36,754 nt of DNA, taken from Oscillospiraceae bacterium (GTDB lineage: Bacteria > Bacillota > Clostridia > UBA1381 > UBA9506). Below, piece after piece: positions 32,524-36,754 of the stretch. The stretch spans positions 1 through 36,754 of the forward strand of contig SVKI01000013.1 in NCBI GenBank assembly GCA_015068555.1, in the 5' to 3' direction. The notes below the pieces were generated by a model that saw only the letters and a program-made list of their open reading frames with translations, was not told where the DNA came from and made no database searches. The position numbers and the translations under genes were made by a program. Position 1 is the first letter of the stretch; each line of letters opens with the position of its first letter.

Positions 32524-34358
32524 GATGTTTTATGAAAAAAGTTGTAAATATTTTTCAATGTGTTTTTTGAAATACCGGGGACTGCCATCATTTCGTCCTC
32601 CGACGCCCTGCGAACTGCAGAAATCGTTTTGAAGTGCTGCATTATTTTTTTTCGTGTTGCATCACCAACGCCTTCAATTTCCTCAAGCACTGAGCCTGTT
32701 ACACGCTTTGAGCGTAGCTTTTTGTGATAAGTAACCGCAAAGCGGTGTACTTCTTCCTGGATTTCCGAAAGAAGTCGAAACGCCTCAGAGGTTTTCAATA
32801 AGCCAATTTCCTGGTCATTTTCGTTAATTAAAGCTCGTGTTTTGTGTTTGTCATCTTTCACCATACCAAAAATCTTAATATCTGTGTCAAGCAGTTCCAA
32901 AAGCTCTTTTACGGCGTGTAACTGCCCTTTTCCGCCATCTAAGAGAATCACATCAGGAAGCGGCAAAAAAGCGCCTGTATCAGCGTTTTCGCCTTCTTCT
33001 TGTGCGCGTTTTATGCGGCGGTATATAACCTCGGTCATGCAGGCAACATCATCGCCGCCTGTTGCCACTTTGATTTTAAAATGCCTGTACTTACTCCGCG
33101 CTGACCTGCCATCACAAAAAACGACCATCGAACCCACAGCATCCGTTCCCGCTGTATGTGAAATATCATAAGCTTCAATCCGACCAGGAACCGCAGGCAA
33201 TCCAAGAGCCTCCTGCAGACCTAAAAGGCCTTTGGGTATGTTTTTACCACTGCCGTGCAGTAATTGATCCACAGCGTTTTGCCGGGCGTTTTTACATGCC
33301 ATTTCGGTGAGCTTTTTCTTATCGCCGCGCTTTGGGCAACGAACCAACACCTTGCGGCCGGATTTCCGGCTGAGCCACCTGCTCAAAAGCTCGGCATCTG
33401 CCGGTTCATAGCAGGTGTATATCATTTTGGGGATATCCTGCTCATCGGCATAAAACTGCTGGATAAAGGTTGAACAAAGCTGCGCCTCCTCCGCCTCGCC
33501 GGTTTTGTGCAGAACAGTGCTGTGGCGGCCGATTAAGCGACCGCGCCTGATAAAAAATACAACGGCATAGGTTTTATGCTCCTGCCGATAAAATCCAATC
33601 ACATCCTCATCTGCCTGCCTGTCAGAAATGATTTTCTGCTTTTCCTCTATCTTTTTGATACTGGCTATTTTATCACGGATTAAGGCCGCCTTTTCAAATT
33701 CCATTGCGTCGGACGCTACCAGCATTTCTTCTTCCATTTGCCTGATCACTGTTTCGTGATCGCCCTCTAAAAACGCACAGGCGCGCGCTATCATCTTTCG
33801 ATATTCTTCCCTCGTAATCGGCTGCTCACAAGGCGCAATACATTGGCCTATATGCGCATTTAAACATGCTCTCTTCTTCCCCATATCGGCAGGCATTTTC
33901 AAATTGCAATCAGGCAGACGAAACAGCTTACAAGTCATGTTAATGGCCTCGCGGACAGCAAAGCTGCTTGTATAAGGACCAAAATATTTAGAGCCATCTT
34001 TTTGCATTTTACGCGCTAAAAATATTTTCGGATAATCATCGCGCAATGTCACCTTAATATAGGGGTAATGTTTATCGTCTTTTAAAAGAATGTTATAGTA
34101 GGGCTTATATTTTTTAATCAGATTACACTCTAAAATCAAAGCTTCAATTTCGCTGTCAGTGATAATATATTCAAAGCTTTCAATATTGGCCACCATGGCA
34201 CGGACTTTGGGTGTATGATTCTGAATCCCTGTAAAATACTGCTTGATTCTGTTTTTTAAAATCTTTGCTTTGCCGACGTAAATCACAGTGCCGTCTGCAT
34301 CCTTCATCAAATACACGCCCGGTTCTTCCGGCAGATTGAGTAATTTTTCTTTATCCAT
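32520..34358 (-). CDS. uvrC: Excinuclease ABC subunit C
   Basis: UvrC makes both incisions in nucleotide excision repair. The 612-residue protein begins with a GIY-YIG domain (PGVYLMKDADGTVIYVGKAK). A UVR motif that binds UvrB is at about residues 205-240 (AMEFEKAALIRDKIASI). The RNase H-like nuclease core shows EAYDISHTAG and DVILLDGGKGQL, and two helix-hairpin-helix motifs end the protein. The start at 34358 is chosen because AAGGAGG lies eight bases upstream; a GTG three codons earlier is too close. It follows ptsH after a terminator with no visible promoter of its own. Confidence 0.97.
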   Translation of the reverse strand: MDKEKLLNLPEEPGVYLMKDADGTVIYVGKAKILKNRIKQYFTGIQNHTPKVRAMVANIESFEYIITDSEIEALILECNLIKKYKPYYNILLKDDKHYPYIKVTLRDDYPKIFLARKMQKDGSKYFGPYTSSFAVREAINMTCKLFRLPDCNLKMPADMGKKRACLNAHIGQCIAPCEQPITREEYRKMIARACAFLEGDHETVIRQMEEEMLVASDAMEFEKAALIRDKIASIKKIEEKQKIISDRQADEDVIGFYRQEHKTYAVVFFIRRGRLIGRHSTVLHKTGEAEEAQLCSTFIQQFYADEQDIPKMIYTCYEPADAELLSRWLSRKSGRKVLVRCPKRGDKKKLTEMACKNARQNAVDQLLHGSGKNIPKGLLGLQEALGLPAVPGRIEAYDISHTAGTDAVGSMVVFCDGRSARSKYRHFKIKVATGGDDVACMTEVIYRRIKRAQEEGENADTGAFLPLPDVILLDGGKGQLHAVKELLELLDTDIKIFGMVKDDKHKTRALINENDQEIGLLKTSEAFRLLSEIQEEVHRFAVTYHKKLRSKRVTGSVLEEIEGVGDATRKKIMQHFKTISAVRRASEDEMMAVPGISKNTLKNIYNFFHKTS

Positions 34359-34387
34359 ACACGGCACCTCCTTTACGATACAGAAAA

Positions 34388-34421
34388 AGGCTGCAGCAAA
34401 CCTCTCGCTTTACCGCAGCCT
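34388..34421 (-). terminator. Terminator between ptsH and uvrC
   Basis: On the minus strand a 13-bp stem (two G-U pairs) with an 8-base loop is followed by TTTTT. The core aaaggctgcagcaaa matches the smc terminator closely. Only about 26 bases remain to the uvrC start. Confidence 0.8.
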
Positions 34422-34432
34422 CTGTTCTCATT

Positions 34433-34696
34433 TTATTCGTCAAAATTTGCACCAATCAAAGCAGCTAACGCTTCGACAGCTTCCTGCTCATCAGGACCAT
34501 CAGCAATCACGGCAATGTGAGTGCCCTTGGTAATTCCCAAAGAAAGAACGCCTAATAAACTTTTTGCATTGACACGGCGGTCATTCTTCTCCACCCATAT
34601 ACTCGATTTAAATTCATTTGATTTCTGAATGAAAAACGTAGCGGGTCTTGCGTGGAGACCAACCTGATTTTGCACTACAACATCTTTTGAAACCAT
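34433..34696 (-). CDS. ptsH: HPr phosphocarrier protein
   Basis: HPr passes phosphate from enzyme I to sugar-specific PTS enzymes, and in Bacillota its Ser-phosphorylated form assists CcpA. With the ATG at 34696 the protein has 87 residues, and His15 (GLHARPA) and Ser46 (NAKSLLGV) fall exactly at the family numbers. AAGGAG lies eight bases upstream. A GTG two codons earlier would shift this numbering. Having His15 argues for HPr and against Crh. No other PTS gene lies beside it; in many Clostridia this gene ends a whiA-uvrC neighbourhood. Confidence 0.95.
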   Translation of the reverse strand: MVSKDVVVQNQVGLHARPATFFIQKSNEFKSSIWVEKNDRRVNAKSLLGVLSLGITKGTHIAVIADGPDEQEAVEALAALIGANFDE

Positions 34697-34751
34697 GTAC
34701 ACCGCTCCTTATTCATAAAGCTCTGACGAGACATGCTTAGCTTATATATAG

Positions 34752-34780
34752 ATAATACTAAACTTTCAGCCTTCTGTCAA
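34752..34780 (-). promoter_or_regulatory. Promoter of ptsH
   Basis: On the minus strand TTGACA (34775-34780) and TATTAT (34752-34757) are 17 bases apart. It lies directly behind the glyS stop codon. Confidence 0.85.
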
Positions 34781-34801
34781 TATCTAATTTGCAAATTTTA
34801 T

Positions 34802-36193
34802 TTAGAAGCTCAAACGTTCTTCAATGTATGCACGAACTTCTTCAAGCTTCAGGGTTACCTGCTCCATAGTGTCGCGATCACGAATGGTAACGGTTCCCTG
34901 TTCCGGACTGTCAAAGTCATAGGTAATACAGAAGGGGGTACCGATTTCATCCTGTCTGCGATATCTCTTACCGATGCTGCCGGCTTCGTCATATTCACAA
35001 ACAAAGTATTTGGAAAGTTCCTGATGTAGAGCCATAGCTCCTTCAGAAAGCTTTTTAGAAAGCGGCAGAACAGCTGCTTTAACCGGGGCAATCGCAGGAT
35101 GGAAACGCATTACCACACGAGTATCGTTATCGCCAATAGCTTCTTCATCATAAGCTTCTGTTAAGAATGCCAAGGTTACACGATCAGCACCCAAGGAAGG
35201 TTCAATACAATAGGGAATGTATTTTTCATTTGTGATAGGATCTGTATATTCAAAGTTTTCGCCGGAATGGGTTGCATGCTGCTTTAAGTCAAAGTCAGTA
35301 CGGTCAGCAATACCCCACAATTCGCCCCAACCAAAGGGGAACATAAATTCAATGTCGGTTGTGGCATTACTGTAGTGTGACAGTTCTTCAGGAGAATGGT
35401 CACGCAACTTTAAGTTTTCTAACTTGATATTTAAAGAAAGCAGCCAGTTTACGCAGTAATCTTTCCAGTATGCAAACCATTTTAAATCTTCGCCGGGCGC
35501 GCAGAAGAATTCAAGCTCCATCTGTTCGAATTCACGAATACGGAAGATAAAGTTACCGGGCGTAATTTCGTTACGGAAGGATTTACCAACCTGACCAATA
35601 CCAAACGGTACCTTCTTACGAGTGGTACGCTGTACGTTCTTAAAGTTTACGAAAATACCCTGAGCCGTTTCAGGACGCAGATACAACTCTGAAGTGCTGT
35701 CTTCTGTAACACCCTGGAAGGTTTTAAACATTAAGTTAAACTTTCTGATATCGGTGAAGTTCTTTTTACCGCATTTAGGGCAAACAACATCGTGCTCATT
35801 GATGAATTCAAGCATTTTTTCATTGCTCCAACCATCAACAGTAGCGGGCTCGCCTTTAGCTTTTAAATAGTCTTCAATCAAATTATCTGCACGGTGACGC
35901 GCTTTACATTCGCGGCAATCCATCAAAGGATCAGAGAATCCGCCAACATGGCCGGATGCTACCCATGTTTGAGAGTTCATCAAAATAGCTGCATCAAGAC
36001 CTACGTTGTAAGGAGATTCCTGAATAAATTTTTTCCACCATGCTCTTTTAATGTTGTTTTTCAGTTCAACACCCAGCGGGCCGTAATCCCAGGCATTCGC
36101 CAAACCACCATAGATTTCAGAGCCGGGATACACAAAACCTCTACCCTTACAAAGAGCAACGATTTTTTCCATTGTTTTTTCTGAATTATTCAT
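34802..36193 (-). CDS. glyS: Glycyl-tRNA synthetase, single-chain type
   Basis: This class II synthetase charges tRNA(Gly). The 463-residue length and single chain point to the homodimeric (GlyQS) type. The N-terminus [22 protein letters not shown], the cysteine pairs DCRECKAR and VCPKCGKK, the motif 2 region [20 protein letters not shown] and motif 3 in [12 protein letters not shown] are typical. A C-terminal anticodon-binding domain follows. GGAGG precedes the ATG. It has its own strong promoter and a leader of about 70 bases, too short for a T-box. No clear terminator separates it from ptsH. Confidence 0.97.
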   Translation of the reverse strand: MNNSEKTMEKIVALCKGRGFVYPGSEIYGGLANAWDYGPLGVELKNNIKRAWWKKFIQESPYNVGLDAAILMNSQTWVASGHVGGFSDPLMDCRECKARHRADNLIEDYLKAKGEPATVDGWSNEKMLEFINEHDVVCPKCGKKNFTDIRKFNLMFKTFQGVTEDSTSELYLRPETAQGIFVNFKNVQRTTRKKVPFGIGQVGKSFRNEITPGNFIFRIREFEQMELEFFCAPGEDLKWFAYWKDYCVNWLLSLNIKLENLKLRDHSPEELSHYSNATTDIEFMFPFGWGELWGIADRTDFDLKQHATHSGENFEYTDPITNEKYIPYCIEPSLGADRVTLAFLTEAYDEEAIGDNDTRVVMRFHPAIAPVKAAVLPLSKKLSEGAMALHQELSKYFVCEYDEAGSIGKRYRRQDEIGTPFCITYDFDSPEQGTVTIRDRDTMEQVTLKLEEVRAYIEERLSF

Positions 36194-36266
36194 ATATAGC
36201 CTCCGCTTCTATGTGTTTTACCTAAAAACACACATATTCATTCATTAATTCAAGCACTATTCTATT

Positions 36267-36295
36267 ACTATATCTTTTTTTGCAGATTTTGTCAA
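36267..36295 (-). promoter_or_regulatory. Promoter of glyS
   Basis: On the minus strand TTGACA (36290-36295) and TATAGT (36267-36272) are 17 bases apart. A small imperfect hairpin lies in the leader at 36210-36236. Confidence 0.85.
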
Positions 36296-36355
36296 TAGTT
36301 TAACAGAAAAAAGTCGCATATTTCCTTAAATTCTACCACTTTAACACAGGAAGCA

Positions 36356-36392
36356 ATAAAGAGGCTGTAGCATTTCGCTACAGCCTCTTTAT
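36356..36392 (-). terminator. Terminator of the right-edge dockerin gene
   Basis: A perfect 16-bp stem (36356-36371 with 36377-36392) with a 5-base loop lies 16 bases after the stop codon. It shares its core with the hairpins at 5330 and 31040. Confidence 0.86.
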
Positions 36393-36408
36393 AGTAAGGG
36401 ATGCCCCT

Positions 36409-36754
36409 TTATTTATTCCAGGAAACGAGTACGTAAGCCACGTCTTTAGAATCTACAACGCCGTCACGGTTTAAGTCATATTCAACATATTCCCATGCCT
36501 TGGTTGTATCATCTGTTTTTTCAGCAAAGTGAGAAACCACAGCAGAAAGGTCATAAATGTTGATGTGATTATCTGCCAGGATATCGCCTGCTAAGAAGGT
36601 TGTGAAGGTGCTGTATTCACCCTTCTCTACATCGGTTGCCTTGTCCATCACGTTGTTCCAGAAGTACAGCTCCTTATCCGTAGCCATGTTCACAGCGTAA
36701 CGAGCGGTTCTGTAACCCTCACCGGATACGGTTACGGTGTAGGTTCTGTTCACA
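36409..36754 (-). CDS. Dockerin protein, C-terminal part, cut by window edge
   Basis: Only the last 114 codons of this gene are inside the window; the reading frame is open at the edge, so an internal GTG at 36753 is not a real start. The visible part has GYRTARYAVNMATDK, FWNNVMDK and then a type I dockerin with loops DILADNHINIYD and DLNRDGVVDSKD, ending SWNK. It matches the last part of the 912-residue protein so closely that 27 consecutive residues of the dockerin are identical. The rest of the protein, and so its function, is not visible; secretion is expected. Confidence 0.88.
   Translation of the reverse strand, partial: VNRTYTVTVSGEGYRTARYAVNMATDKELYFWNNVMDKATDVEKGEYSTFTTFLAGDILADNHINIYDLSAVVSHFAEKTDDTTKAWEYVEYDLNRDGVVDSKDVAYVLVSWNK

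Noticed and set aside
36194-36295. T-box leader for glyS
   Set aside because: The promoter leaves only about 70 bases of leader, with no T-box sequence or terminator/antiterminator pair.
1-36754. CRISPR array, tRNA or rRNA genes
   Set aside because: I saw no regularly spaced repeats and no cloverleaf or rRNA-like segment, though a reading by eye can miss a tRNA gene.

Overview
The window looks like chromosome of an anaerobic, Gram-positive member of the Clostridia (Bacillota). Support comes from an AddB-type recombination nuclease subunit, a G5/3D-domain wall protein, the pair of a SpoVB/YabM-like flippase and MazG, a GatCAB amidotransferase, the plsX-acpP-rnc-smc block, strong AGGAGG ribosome binding sites and secreted dockerin proteins. 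This placement is inferred from gene families and order; no rRNA is present. Most of the window is ordinary housekeeping chromosome. The accessory parts are an IS200-type element at the left edge and two dockerin genes, one inside (9518-12256) and one cut by the right edge.

Layout. 1-480: 5' part of an IS200/IS605-type transposase gene (minus strand) with its left end. 523-1716: G5/3D-domain wall protein with promoter (minus). 1861-5378: addB (plus), without addA beside it, ending in a terminator shared with the facing operon. 5380-6896: coaX and an ECF-type membrane component (minus), probably pantothenate uptake and phosphorylation. 6921-9259: pfkB-family kinase and mannitol-1-phosphate dehydrogenase-like gene (plus). 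9347-12304: a 912-residue secreted protein with a structured leader and a C-terminal dockerin (plus). 12328-36193: a long minus-strand run read from right to left: glyS; ptsH and uvrC; plsX and acpP; rnc, a radical-SAM gene and smc; two half-size TSUP permease genes; then dxs, a U32 peptidase-family gene, a DUF624 gene, a HAD phosphatase, gatC, gatA, gatB, a cysteine-cluster protein, mnmE, a YabM-like flippase and mazG. 36356-36754: the C-terminus of a second dockerin protein.

How genes work together. coaX and the ECF component share one near-consensus promoter and fit vitamin B5 salvage. The gatCAB run (charging of Gln/Asn tRNAs), mnmE (wobble uridine modification), the U32 protein (possible wobble uridine hydroxylation) and glyS give the window a tRNA theme. 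plsX and acpP start phospholipid synthesis. HPr would be the phosphocarrier and CcpA co-regulator. The two dockerin proteins share a nearly identical C-terminal module and presumably dock to the same cohesin scaffold, which is not in the window.

The observations I would follow up first are: the transposase leader, where a 17-bp inverted repeat can hide the ribosome binding site in read-through transcripts but not in transcripts from the element's own promoter; the leader of the 912-residue dockerin gene, with two overlapping, mutually exclusive hairpins; the split TSUP permease; and a family of nearly identical terminator hairpins used at five places. I did not find a clearly new multi-gene defence or metabolic system.
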